This document shows, piece after piece, positions 49,681 through 57,709 of a stretch of DNA of 64,000 nucleotides. A program made the position numbers and the translations under genes. The stretch is taken from positions 1,094,501 to 1,158,500 of the forward strand of contig NZ_FMHZ01000002.1 in NCBI RefSeq assembly GCF_900090315.1, written 5' to 3'. The notes below the pieces were generated by a model. That model was not told the DNA's origin. It made no database searches and was given only the letters and a program-made list of their open reading frames with translations. Each line of letters begins with the position of its first letter. Within the stretch, counting starts at the first letter, position 1. Origin of the DNA: Micromonospora citrea. GTDB taxonomy: Bacteria; Actinomycetota; Actinomycetes; Mycobacteriales; Micromonosporaceae.

Positions 49681-51381
49681 TCAGCGGCGTCCTCCGGTGG
49701 TCGGCTGCCGCAGGTAGCTGTCGCGGCCGGCACGGGCGAACCCGGCCACCGCTGCCGCGTCGTGGTTCATCGTCATGTCGCAGGTGCTCGTCCGGCGGGT
49801 CATCCCGGCGGAGTTGAAGTAGATCGCCGCCTTGATCTTCGGGTGCGCCTTGAGCGCCGCCGGGAACTCCTCGAACCAGCGCCGCTTCGCGTCCGGGTCG
49901 GCCGCGTCGAAGTTGGTGCCGAACTCGGCCAGCATCCGCGGCTTGCCGACGCCGAGGCGGTGCTCGTCGAGCCACCGGTAGAAACCGCCGATGGTGGTGG
50001 CCGGGCTCTTCCACACCTTGCTGCCGTTGCAGACGTGGAAGTTGTACGGGTCGTAGCCCACCCAGTCGACGTACCGGTCGCCCGGGTAGAGCCCGGCGTA
50101 CCGGTCGTAGTGGCCGGACCAGCCCATCATCGTCCACACCCAGACGGCGTTGTGGGCGCCCGCGGCGGCGAACCGGTCGTGCACGTGCCGCCAGGCGCGG
50201 ACGAAGTCGGCGTCGCTGCCCTTCTCCGGCTCGTCCTCCGGCTCGTGGTCGAAGCCCATGAAGACCGGCACGCCGGTGTCCCGGATCCGGCCGGCGACCG
50301 CGTCGATGGTGGCGTCGTACCGGCCGCTGTAGACGTCCCGCCAGGTGAGCACGGCGCCGGAGGAGAACACGCGGGACTCCCAGGCGAAGAACATCAGCCG
50401 GCCCTCGCGCATCTGCTGCCGCTGGTAGGCGTCCGGGAAGGCGCCGTTGCTGCCGGCGTTGGAGAAGTCGTGGTAGCGGTGCACGACGTCGAAGTTCCGC
50501 CCGACCTGCGCCTCCACCTCGGCGACCGCGGCGCCGTGGTCCCACCCGTCGGCCGCGCTGGCCGGGGAGTACATCCCCCACCAGGCGCCGCAGGAGGGCA
50601 CGAGCTTGCCGGACACCTCGCCGCACCGGCCCGTGCCGGTCGAAGGGCTGGCCGACGGGCTCGGCGTCGGCCGGGTCGGACCGGCGCTGGGCGTCGGCGC
50701 GGGCGGCGGCGGCGCCAGGGTCCGGCTCGGAGAGGGTGCGGCGGTGGTCACCACCGGTGTGGGCGCGGCGCCGACGTCGTAGCGGATCTCCAGGCGCGGG
50801 CGCAGGTCGGGGTTGCGGTTCTCCGTCGACGCCCAGTAGATCCTGCTCTCCAGGCCGGTCTGCGCCAGCGACACCGTCCAGGTGCCGTTCCCGGTGACCA
50901 GCCCCGACACGTCCCACTCGTTGAACCCGGGCACCACCCCGGAGACGGTGTCCAGGGCCGGGCCGGCCGGCGCGGGCGCCGGGCGCGCCGCCCGGGCGTC
51001 GACCGTGGCGGCGTGCGCGGTCACGGTCGCGGGGAACTTCTGCCAGGCGTGCACGCGCAGCGTGGCCCGGACGTTGACGGCCGACGCCGGCAGCGTGGTC
51101 ACGGCGAAGCGGACGACCGCCTGCCGGGCGCCGCGCGGGTTGCCGTCGCAGGGGGCCGGGCAGGTCGCCAGGGTGGTCTTCGCGCCGTTGTCGCCGTCCT
51201 GCGGCACCGTCGTCGCCGTGGTGTCCGCGGCCGCCGGGATCGACACGTCGTCGGCGGCCAGCAGCGGCATCGTGCCGGCCACGATGCCGGCGACGACGGT
51301 GGCGCCGACCACGCCGAGCACCACGGCCTTGCGCCGTGGGCCGCGGTCGCGGGTGAGGCGGTGCAGTCCGTGCCTGCTCAA
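49681..51381 (-). CDS. Secreted GH26-like glycoside hydrolase with CBM96/DNRLRE-like domain
   Basis: 566 residues. An N-terminal membrane/signal segment (19-42) is followed by a beta-rich DNRLRE/CBM96-like domain (50-202: ADTTATTVPQDGDN, VVRFAVTTLP, EWDVSGLV, LRPRLEIRYD), a Pro/Ser/Thr-rich linker (205-250) and a GH26-type (beta-mannanase-like) barrel. Likely acid/base Glu380 lies in GFDHEPEDE and nucleophile Glu486 in MLAEFGTN. Cys pairs frame the catalytic domain. It probably cuts a beta-mannan-like or related glycan outside the cell; in a glycan island it could trim or release the polymer. TTG start at 51381 with AGGGAG 7-8 nt upstream. Confidence 0.82.
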   Translation of the reverse strand: MSRHGLHRLTRDRGPRRKAVVLGVVGATVVAGIVAGTMPLLAADDVSIPAAADTTATTVPQDGDNGAKTTLATCPAPCDGNPRGARQAVVRFAVTTLPASAVNVRATLRVHAWQKFPATVTAHAATVDARAARPAPAPAGPALDTVSGVVPGFNEWDVSGLVTGNGTWTVSLAQTGLESRIYWASTENRNPDLRPRLEIRYDVGAAPTPVVTTAAPSPSRTLAPPPPAPTPSAGPTRPTPSPSASPSTGTGRCGEVSGKLVPSCGAWWGMYSPASAADGWDHGAAVAEVEAQVGRNFDVVHRYHDFSNAGSNGAFPDAYQRQQMREGRLMFFAWESRVFSSGAVLTWRDVYSGRYDATIDAVAGRIRDTGVPVFMGFDHEPEDEPEKGSDADFVRAWRHVHDRFAAAGAHNAVWVWTMMGWSGHYDRYAGLYPGDRYVDWVGYDPYNFHVCNGSKVWKSPATTIGGFYRWLDEHRLGVGKPRMLAEFGTNFDAADPDAKRRWFEEFPAALKAHPKIKAAIYFNSAGMTRRTSTCDMTMNHDAAAVAGFARAGRDSYLRQPTTGGRR

Positions 51382-51535
51382 GGAACACTCCCTGTGTCTG
51401 GGACGGTGACGGTCAGCAGCGTAACCATGACCGCCACGCGACGTGCGCAGGACAGCCGGACGTAAGCGCGTCTTAACCGTCGCCTAAGGATGCCCTCGAT
51501 GACCACAGGGGACACTCCCCGTCCCACGGGGTCGG

Positions 51536-52360
51536 TCAGGCGGCGCGGGCGGCGGCCAGCGCGGCGGCCATCGCCGCCCGGGGCGCGGCGACGCCCGTGA
51601 AGTGCTCGAACTGGCCCACCGCCTGGGCCAGGAGCAGGTCGAGCCCGGAGACGATCCGACAGCCGACGGCCTCGGCCGAGGCGGCCAGCGGCGTCGGCCA
51701 CGGGTCGTAGAGCGCGTCGAAGAGCACCGTCTCCGGCCGCCAGGCCACCGCGCCGGCGAGCGGGTCGGCGACCCCCTTCGGCACGGTGGAGACCACCACG
51801 TCGGCGCGGCACCGGTCCGCCGCGTCGGCCCAGGGCGCGCCGGTCAGCTCCACGCCGACCGCGCGCGCCACGGGGCGCAACTCCCCGACCGCCTCCGGTC
51901 GGCGGGCCACCACGGTCACGGCGCGGGCGGCCAGCCGCCCGGCCGCCGCCACCGCCGCGCGCGCGGTGCCGCCCGCGCCCAGCACCGACACCGTCGCGCC
52001 GGGGCGCACCCCGGCCTCGGCGAGCACCTCGACCATGCCGACGACGTCGGTGTTGTCGGCGTACCAGGAGCCGTCCGGTCGGCGTACCAGCGTGTTGGCG
52101 GCGCCGACCGCGGCGGCGACCGGCGAGACCGCGGCGGCCACCGCGAGCGCCGCCTCCTTGCCCGGCATGGTCACCGACAGCCCGGCCCACTCCGGGCCGA
52201 GGCCGGCGACCACGTCCGGCAGCTCCGCCGCCGCGCACTCGATCCGGGTGTACGACCATCCGGTCAGCCCCGCCGCCGCGTAGCCGGCGTGGTGGATCAC
52301 CGGGGAGAGGGAGTGCGCGATCGGCTTGCCGAGCACCCCCGCCCGCCGTGCGGCCGTCAT
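51536..52360 (-). CDS. aroE: Shikimate dehydrogenase
   Basis: Reduces 3-dehydroshikimate with NADPH. 274 residues: SLSPVIHHAGYAAAGL (shikimate site), VTMPGKEAAL with the catalytic Lys, NTDVVGM with the catalytic Asp, the Rossmann loop VSVLGAGGTARAAVAA and LLLAQAVGQFEHFTG at the end. ATG is in a TGATG overlap with the mltG stop. In this genome aroE is separated from aroC by the 13.6-kb glycan island. Confidence 0.94.
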   Translation of the reverse strand: MTAARRAGVLGKPIAHSLSPVIHHAGYAAAGLTGWSYTRIECAAAELPDVVAGLGPEWAGLSVTMPGKEAALAVAAAVSPVAAAVGAANTLVRRPDGSWYADNTDVVGMVEVLAEAGVRPGATVSVLGAGGTARAAVAAAGRLAARAVTVVARRPEAVGELRPVARAVGVELTGAPWADAADRCRADVVVSTVPKGVADPLAGAVAWRPETVLFDALYDPWPTPLAASAEAVGCRIVSGLDLLLAQAVGQFEHFTGVAAPRAAMAAALAAARAA

Positions 52361-53559
52361 CAGATGACGCCGTTCTCCCGGGCCTTCGCCTCGTTCTTCT
52401 TCTGTTCGTCGTAGGTCTCGGCGAACTCCGTGGTCCCCTTCTTGTCGACCGCCACGAACCAGAGCCACTTCCCCACGGGCGGGTCCATGGCTCCCGCCAT
52501 GGCGTCCCTGCCCGGGTTGTTGATCGGAGTGGGGATCATCCCCCGCAGCTTGCGGCTGTACGGGTTCTTGGTGTCGAGGAGCTCTTCCCTGGTCATCTCG
52601 GCGGAGGTCTTGGTGTCCTGGCCGGTCAACTCCAGGTAGTAGTTGACCGTGACGTCCATCTCCAGGCAGTTGCACGGGAACTCGCCGTATGCCCGGTTGT
52701 AGGCGACCCGGGCGACCTTGCCCAGGTCCTCCTTGCGGCCCGCCTCGGCCTGGGCCAGCGACGCGACGATCAGCGCCTCGTACGGAGTGATGCCGCCGCG
52801 CTCCTTCTGCACCCGGTCGGCGAACTTCATCTCGCCGGTGACGCTGAGGAAGTTCTCCACCATCAACTCGATGATCGTCTCGGCGGTCGCCTTCGGCGGA
52901 ATCTCGTAGGTGTCCGGGTAGAGGAAGCCCTCGATCGACGGCTTGACCTTCTTGCCGTCGCTGCGCTTGAACCACCAGTCCGGCACGCCCCGCGCGATCG
53001 GGTCCTTCGCCGCCGCCTCGAACTCCTTGACCGGGATCTTGGTCTTTTCCGAGAGCAGCTTGTAGACGCTCTTCGCCGTCCGGCCCTCCGGGATGGTGAC
53101 CCCGTTGACGATCCGGTTCTTCGGGTCGAGCATCGCGGTGACCGCGCTCTCCCCGCTCATCTGCTTGCGCAGCTTGTAGGTGCCCGGCTGGATGTTCTTG
53201 CTGCGCGAGTTGGCCTCGGCCGCCTCGACGAACGCCTTGGCGCTCTTGACCACGCCGGCGGCGACGAGGGCGTCGGCCATGTCGGCGATCAGCGCGCCCT
53301 GCTTGATCGCGACCGTCACCTCGCCGGTGCCGCTGCCGTCGTAGTCGGGCGTGACGAAGTAGTTCTGGATCCGGTCGAAGCCGTAGAAGGCCCCGCCCCC
53401 AATCCCGCCCAGCAGGACCAGGGCGAGCAGCAGGGCCAGCACGGTCCTGCCCCGGCCGCCGCCGGAGCCACCGTTGCGCTTACGCATCGCGCTGCGCCGG
53501 TGTTTCCCCTTCTCCCCTCGCTCCTGCTCGTCGAACCCGAGGTCCAGATCGTCGATCAT
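52360..53559 (-). CDS. mltG: Endolytic murein transglycosylase MltG
   Basis: Cuts nascent peptidoglycan strands at the membrane. 399 residues: charged cytosolic N-terminus, one membrane segment (about 40-62, TVLALLLALVLLGGIGG), a LysM-like stretch, then the YceG domain with IEGFLYPDTYEIP, LIVASLAQAEAG (conserved Glu of the active site) and PTPINNPG near the end. ATG overlaps the ruvX stop (ATGA). Part of alaS-ruvX-mltG-aroE, the normal actinobacterial order. Confidence 0.94.
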   Translation of the reverse strand: MIDDLDLGFDEQERGEKGKHRRSAMRKRNGGSGGGRGRTVLALLLALVLLGGIGGGAFYGFDRIQNYFVTPDYDGSGTGEVTVAIKQGALIADMADALVAAGVVKSAKAFVEAAEANSRSKNIQPGTYKLRKQMSGESAVTAMLDPKNRIVNGVTIPEGRTAKSVYKLLSEKTKIPVKEFEAAAKDPIARGVPDWWFKRSDGKKVKPSIEGFLYPDTYEIPPKATAETIIELMVENFLSVTGEMKFADRVQKERGGITPYEALIVASLAQAEAGRKEDLGKVARVAYNRAYGEFPCNCLEMDVTVNYYLELTGQDTKTSAEMTREELLDTKNPYSRKLRGMIPTPINNPGRDAMAGAMDPPVGKWLWFVAVDKKGTTEFAETYDEQKKNEAKARENGVI

Positions 53560-54017
53560 CGCGTCCGCCTCCGCTGCGCGTCCAGCCAGCTCTGCAGAAT
53601 CTCCACCGCGGCAGCCTGGTCGACCACCGCCCGTTGCCGTTTTCCTCGGACACCACGCTCGGCCAGCCTACGAGACGCCACGACGGTGGACATCCTCTCG
53701 TCGGTGAGCGCCACCGGAACGGGCGCTATCACATCGGCCAGTCGGTCAGCGTACGCCTTCACGTGCACGGCCGCCGGACCGTGCCTGCCGGCGAGATTGA
53801 CCGGCAGGCCGACGACGACCTCGACCGCCTCGTGCTCGGCCACCAGCGCGGCGAGTTCGGCGATGTCGCTCGGCACCTCGTCGGGGCCGGCCGTGAGGTC
53901 GCGGGCGAGGGTGACCAGCGGGGTGGCCAGCACCCCGTGCGGGTCGGAGCGGGACACCCCGACCCGCACCTGCCCGACGTCCACCCCGAGCCGGACGCCG
54001 CGGGACAACTCGCTCAC
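53556..54017 (-). CDS. ruvX: Holliday junction resolvase-like protein RuvX (YqgF)
   Basis: 153-residue RNase H-fold protein, with a role in pre-16S rRNA processing or junction resolution. GVDVGQVRVGVSRSD (first catalytic Asp), VVGLPVNLAGRHG, LTDERMSTV and a C-terminal VDQAAAVEILQSWLD. GTG start at 54017. A hairpin terminator at 54045-54075 separates it from alaS, so the ruvX-mltG-aroE unit may have its own promoter in that short gap or rely on read-through. Confidence 0.93.
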   Translation of the reverse strand: MSELSRGVRLGVDVGQVRVGVSRSDPHGVLATPLVTLARDLTAGPDEVPSDIAELAALVAEHEAVEVVVGLPVNLAGRHGPAAVHVKAYADRLADVIAPVPVALTDERMSTVVASRRLAERGVRGKRQRAVVDQAAAVEILQSWLDAQRRRTR

Positions 54018-54044
54018 TGTCGGTGACTCCCCCCGAAACGGCGA

Positions 54045-54075
54045 ACCAGGGCGGACCGCCCCGGTCCGCCCTGGT
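54045..54075 (-). terminator. Terminator-like hairpin between alaS and ruvX
   Basis: A 13-bp perfect stem (ACCAGGGCGGACC and complement) with a 5-nt loop, 16 nt after the alaS stop. Confidence 0.8.
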
Positions 54076-54090
54076 CGCTGCGGTCTGGCC

Positions 54091-56769
54091 TCACGCCTCG
54101 GCGATCGCCTTCTCGACCGTGAGCAGCAGGTTCGGCGCTTCCGCCGCCGGCAGGCCGCCGCCCTGGGCGAGGTCGGGGCTGCCGCCGCCGCGCCCGGAGA
54201 AGGCCGCCTTCACCAGGTCCGCGGCGGACAGGCCCCGGCTGCGGGCGGCCGGGTTGACCGCGACCACCAGAGAGGCCTTGCCTCCTGCCCGGGCCGCCAC
54301 CGCGACCACCGCCGGCCGCGCCGGGTCGATCCTGCCCCGGATCTCCTGGGCCAGGGTCCGCACGTCGTTGCCGGCCGCGCCCTCCGGCGCCTCGGTGCCC
54401 ACGTACGCGACCCCGCGCACGTCCCTGGCCTGCGCGGCGAGCGCCGCCGCGCCGCCCAGCACCAGCTGGGCCCGCAGCTTCTCCAGCTCCTTCTCCGCGT
54501 CGCGCAGCTGGGTCACGGTCTGCTCGACCCGGTCGGCGACCTGGTCGTTGGGCACCCGGTACAGCTCGGCGAGGCGGGACACCAGCAGGTGTTCCCGGGC
54601 CAGGAAGTTGAACGCGTCCATGCCGACCAGCGCCTCGACCCGGCGCACGCCGGAACCGATCGACGACTCGGAGAGGATCTTGACCAGGCCGAGCTGGCCG
54701 GAGCGGGCGACGTGCGTGCCGCCGCACAACTCCCGGGCGTAGTCGCCGACCTCGACGACCCGCACCTCCTCGCCGTACTTCTCGCCGAACAGCGCCATCG
54801 CGCCGATCCGCCGCGCCTCCTCCAGCGAGGTGACGAACGCGTGCACCTCCAGGTCGGCGAGGAGCACCTCGTTTACCTGCTGCTCCACGTCGCGCAGCAC
54901 GCTCGGCGCCACCCCGGTCGGGGTGTTGAAGTCGAACCGCAGCCGGCCCGGGGCGTTCAGCGAGCCGGCCTGGGTGGCGGACTCGCCGAGGAAGTTGCGC
55001 ATGGTCTGGTGCACCAGGTGCGTGGCGGTGTGCGAGCGGGAGATCGCCCGCCGACGGGTGGTGTCGATCTCGGCGAAGCCGGTCTCCCCCGCCCGCACCT
55101 CGCCCCGGACCACCCGGGCGCGGTGCACGATCAGGCCGGGCACCGGCTGCTGCACGTCGAGCACCTCGACCTGGCCGCCGCCGACGGTGATCATGCCCAG
55201 GTCGGGCTGCTGACCGCCGCCCTCGGCGTAGAACGGGGTGGCGTCGAGCACCAGCTCGACCGTGTCGCCCTCGACCGCCGCCTGGCGGGGGCCGTCGACG
55301 CCGAGCACCGCCCGCACCGTCGACTCCCGGGACACCTCGCTGTAGCCGGTGAACGTCACCGGGCCGCCCGAGTCGAGCACCGACCGGTACGCCGACAGGT
55401 CGGTGTGCCCGGTCTTGCGCGCCTGCGCGTCGGCCTTGGCGCGGGCCCGCTGGTCGGCCATCAGCCGGCGGAAGCCCTCCGCGTCGACCGCCAGCCCCTG
55501 CTCGGCCGCGATCTCCAGGGTCAGGTCGATCGGGAAGCCGTACGTGTCGTGCAGCTGGAACGCCTTCTCGCCCGACAGCGCCTGCCTGCCGGCGGTGCGG
55601 GTCTCGGCGATCGCCATGTCCAGGATCGTGGTGCCGGCGCGCAGGGTGGACAGGAAGGCGTCCTCCTCCGCGTACGCGTAGTCGGCGATCCGGTCGAAGT
55701 CGGCGGCCAGCTCCGGGTACGACGGGGACATGCAGTCGCGGGCCACGGGCAGCAGCTCGGGCAGCGCCCGCTCCTGCCAGCCGAGCAGCCGCACGGCGCG
55801 GATCGCCCGGCGCATGATGCGACGCAGCACGTAGCCGCGCCCCTCGTTGCTCGGGGTGACTCCGTCGCCGATCAGCATCAGCGCGGTGCGCACGTGGTCG
55901 GCGACCACCCGCAGCCGCACGTCGTCCGGGTGCGACTCGCTCGCGACATGACCCGAGTGGGCGCCGTAGCGCTTGCCGGTCAGCTCGGCGGCCCGGTCGA
56001 GGATCGGCCGGACCTCGTCGATCTCGTAGAGGTTGTCGACGCCCTGGAGGATGGAGGCCATCCGCTCCAGGCCCATGCCGGTGTCGATGTTCTTCGCCGG
56101 CAGGTCCCCGAGGATCGGGTAGTCCTCCTTGCCGGTGCCCGGGCCCCGCTCGAACTGCATGAAGACGAGGTTCCAGAACTCCATGTAGCGGTCCTCGTCG
56201 ACCGCCGGACCGCCCTCGCGGCCGTACTCCGGGCCACGGTCGTAGAACAGCTCCGAGCACGGGCCGCACGGGCCGGGGATGCCCATCGACCAGAAGTTGT
56301 CCGCCTTGCCCCGGCGCACGATCCGCTCGGCGGGCACGCCGACCGACCGCCAGATCTCGAACGCCTCGTCGTCGTCCAGGTAGACCGTCGGCCAGATCCG
56401 CTCCGGGTCGAGGCCGAAGCCGCCCTGCTCCTGTGACTTCGTGGCCAGGTCCCAGGCGAGCGGGATCGCCCCGTCCTTGAAGTAGTCACCGAAGGAGAAG
56501 TTGCCGTTCATCTGGAAGAACGTGCCGTGCCGGCTGGTCTTGCCGACCTCGTCGATGTCGGGCGTGCGGATGCACTTCTGCACACTCACCGCCCGCCGGT
56601 ACGGCGCGCTCTGCTGCCCCAGGAAGTAGGGGACGAACTGCACCATGCCGGCGTTGACGAACAGCAGGTTCGGGTCGCTGATGGCGGGCAGCGGAGCGGA
56701 CGGCACCACGGCGTGGCCGTTCGCCTCGAAGTGGGCGAGGTACCGCCGCTTGATCTCCGCCGTCTTCAT
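54091..56769 (-). CDS. alaS: Alanyl-tRNA synthetase
   Basis: 892 residues. Class II catalytic domain at the N-terminus ([20 protein letters not shown], motif 2 with [15 protein letters not shown]), tRNA-binding helical region, editing domain with the zinc motifs [11 protein letters not shown] and [10 protein letters not shown], and the C-Ala domain with a coiled coil ([16 protein letters not shown]). Four bp overlap with the preceding small gene. Full length, all motifs intact. Confidence 0.97.
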   Translation of the reverse strand: MKTAEIKRRYLAHFEANGHAVVPSAPLPAISDPNLLFVNAGMVQFVPYFLGQQSAPYRRAVSVQKCIRTPDIDEVGKTSRHGTFFQMNGNFSFGDYFKDGAIPLAWDLATKSQEQGGFGLDPERIWPTVYLDDDEAFEIWRSVGVPAERIVRRGKADNFWSMGIPGPCGPCSELFYDRGPEYGREGGPAVDEDRYMEFWNLVFMQFERGPGTGKEDYPILGDLPAKNIDTGMGLERMASILQGVDNLYEIDEVRPILDRAAELTGKRYGAHSGHVASESHPDDVRLRVVADHVRTALMLIGDGVTPSNEGRGYVLRRIMRRAIRAVRLLGWQERALPELLPVARDCMSPSYPELAADFDRIADYAYAEEDAFLSTLRAGTTILDMAIAETRTAGRQALSGEKAFQLHDTYGFPIDLTLEIAAEQGLAVDAEGFRRLMADQRARAKADAQARKTGHTDLSAYRSVLDSGGPVTFTGYSEVSRESTVRAVLGVDGPRQAAVEGDTVELVLDATPFYAEGGGQQPDLGMITVGGGQVEVLDVQQPVPGLIVHRARVVRGEVRAGETGFAEIDTTRRRAISRSHTATHLVHQTMRNFLGESATQAGSLNAPGRLRFDFNTPTGVAPSVLRDVEQQVNEVLLADLEVHAFVTSLEEARRIGAMALFGEKYGEEVRVVEVGDYARELCGGTHVARSGQLGLVKILSESSIGSGVRRVEALVGMDAFNFLAREHLLVSRLAELYRVPNDQVADRVEQTVTQLRDAEKELEKLRAQLVLGGAAALAAQARDVRGVAYVGTEAPEGAAGNDVRTLAQEIRGRIDPARPAVVAVAARAGGKASLVVAVNPAARSRGLSAADLVKAAFSGRGGGSPDLAQGGGLPAAEAPNLLLTVEKAIAEA

Positions 56770-57071
56770 CGCTGGTGTTCCTCCGGAAAGATCTCTCGGT
56801 CGCCGATACGCGGGTCTTCCCGCAGCTCGGCGAACTGGTCGTCGAACGCCTCGCCCTGGGCGAACGCCTCGTGGATCTCCTGCTCGCGCTCGGCCATCGC
56901 GACCCGGACGTCCTCCACGAAGCTACGCAGCGACTCCGCCAGGCCGCCAGCGGATTCGGTCACGCTGCTGGCGATGCCGGCCGGGGTGTACGCCTGCGCG
57001 GTGCGGGTCGCCTTGCGGACCACGACCACGCCGACGGCCAGCCCGATGCCGAGCCAGAACAAGCGCCTCAT
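56766..57071 (-). CDS. Small membrane-anchored protein (DUF6167-like)
   Basis: 101 residues. One N-terminal membrane helix ([19 protein letters not shown]), then a soluble part with a helical, charged segment ([23 protein letters not shown] is split over about 48-70) and a short acidic end. The architecture and position just before alaS match actinobacterial DUF6167 proteins; no function is known. Its stop overlaps the alaS start as ATGA, so it is translated with alaS. Confidence 0.75.
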   Translation of the reverse strand: MRRLFWLGIGLAVGVVVVRKATRTAQAYTPAGIASSVTESAGGLAESLRSFVEDVRVAMAEREQEIHEAFAQGEAFDDQFAELREDPRIGDREIFPEEHQR

Positions 57072-57098
57072 ACTTCCAGCTCCTCCTGGTGGTGGCCG

Positions 57099-57560
57099 TC
57101 AGCGGTTGCCGCGCTTGGCGGCCCGCCGCTGCTGCTTGATGGTGTCGCGCACCTCGCGCTCGGTCTCGGCGTGCCGCCGGGCGGCGGCGGCCTTGCGGAC
57201 GCCGTAGCCGAAGGCCGCCACCTTGACCAACGGGTTGGCCGCGGCGGCGGAGACGACGGTCGCCAGGTTGGCGACGTTGGCGGTGACGTTCTGCGCGTGG
57301 CTGGTCATGGTGTCGACCTTGGCGAGTTGCAGATTCACCCCGTCCAGGGAGGTCTGCACCTGCTCCAGGGCGGTGTTCACGTTCTTCACCGTGGTGTTCA
57401 CGTCGCCCAGCAGCGGCGCGGTCCGGTCGTTGAGGTCGTTGATCATCCGGGTGGTGGCGTCCACGGTGTGCCGCAGCCGCAGGATGGGCAGCGTCAGGAT
57501 CAACACCAGCATCGCGAACGCGATCGCCGCGATCAGTGCCGCGACCTCTCCAAAGTCCAC
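57099..57560 (-). CDS. DUF948-family membrane protein
   Basis: 153 residues with an N-terminal membrane helix (EVAALIAAIAFAMLVLILT, residues 4-24) and a long coiled-coil-like region with spaced D/N/T heptads (TTRMINDLNDRTAPLLGDV, then VNTALEQVQTSL), typical of DUF948. The C-terminus is basic (KQQRRAAKRGNR). GTG at 57560 was chosen because GAGGAGGAC lies 8 nt upstream. Function unknown; always near alaS in actinobacteria. Confidence 0.82.
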   Translation of the reverse strand: MDFGEVAALIAAIAFAMLVLILTLPILRLRHTVDATTRMINDLNDRTAPLLGDVNTTVKNVNTALEQVQTSLDGVNLQLAKVDTMTSHAQNVTANVANLATVVSAAAANPLVKVAAFGYGVRKAAAARRHAETEREVRDTIKQQRRAAKRGNR

Positions 57561-57709
57561 GCCTGTCCTCCTCAAGCAGGGTTCCGGGGACGGGACGTCC
57601 CCGGAACGCGCGACCGTCTTGCCCACACCGCCGCTCGGCGACCGCACGGGTCAGCGGGAGCTGGCGGATCCGCCAGCCCCAGACCCTACCGTCCGTGATG
57701 GAAACCGGC

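Noticed and set aside
37761..51381. Mobile element or prophage as carrier of the glycan island
   Set aside because: No integrase, transposase, tRNA target or flanking direct repeats were seen.
52348..56436. 1362-codon plus-strand open frame
   Set aside because: Antisense shadow of mltG, ruvX and alaS, all with intact family motifs on the minus strand.
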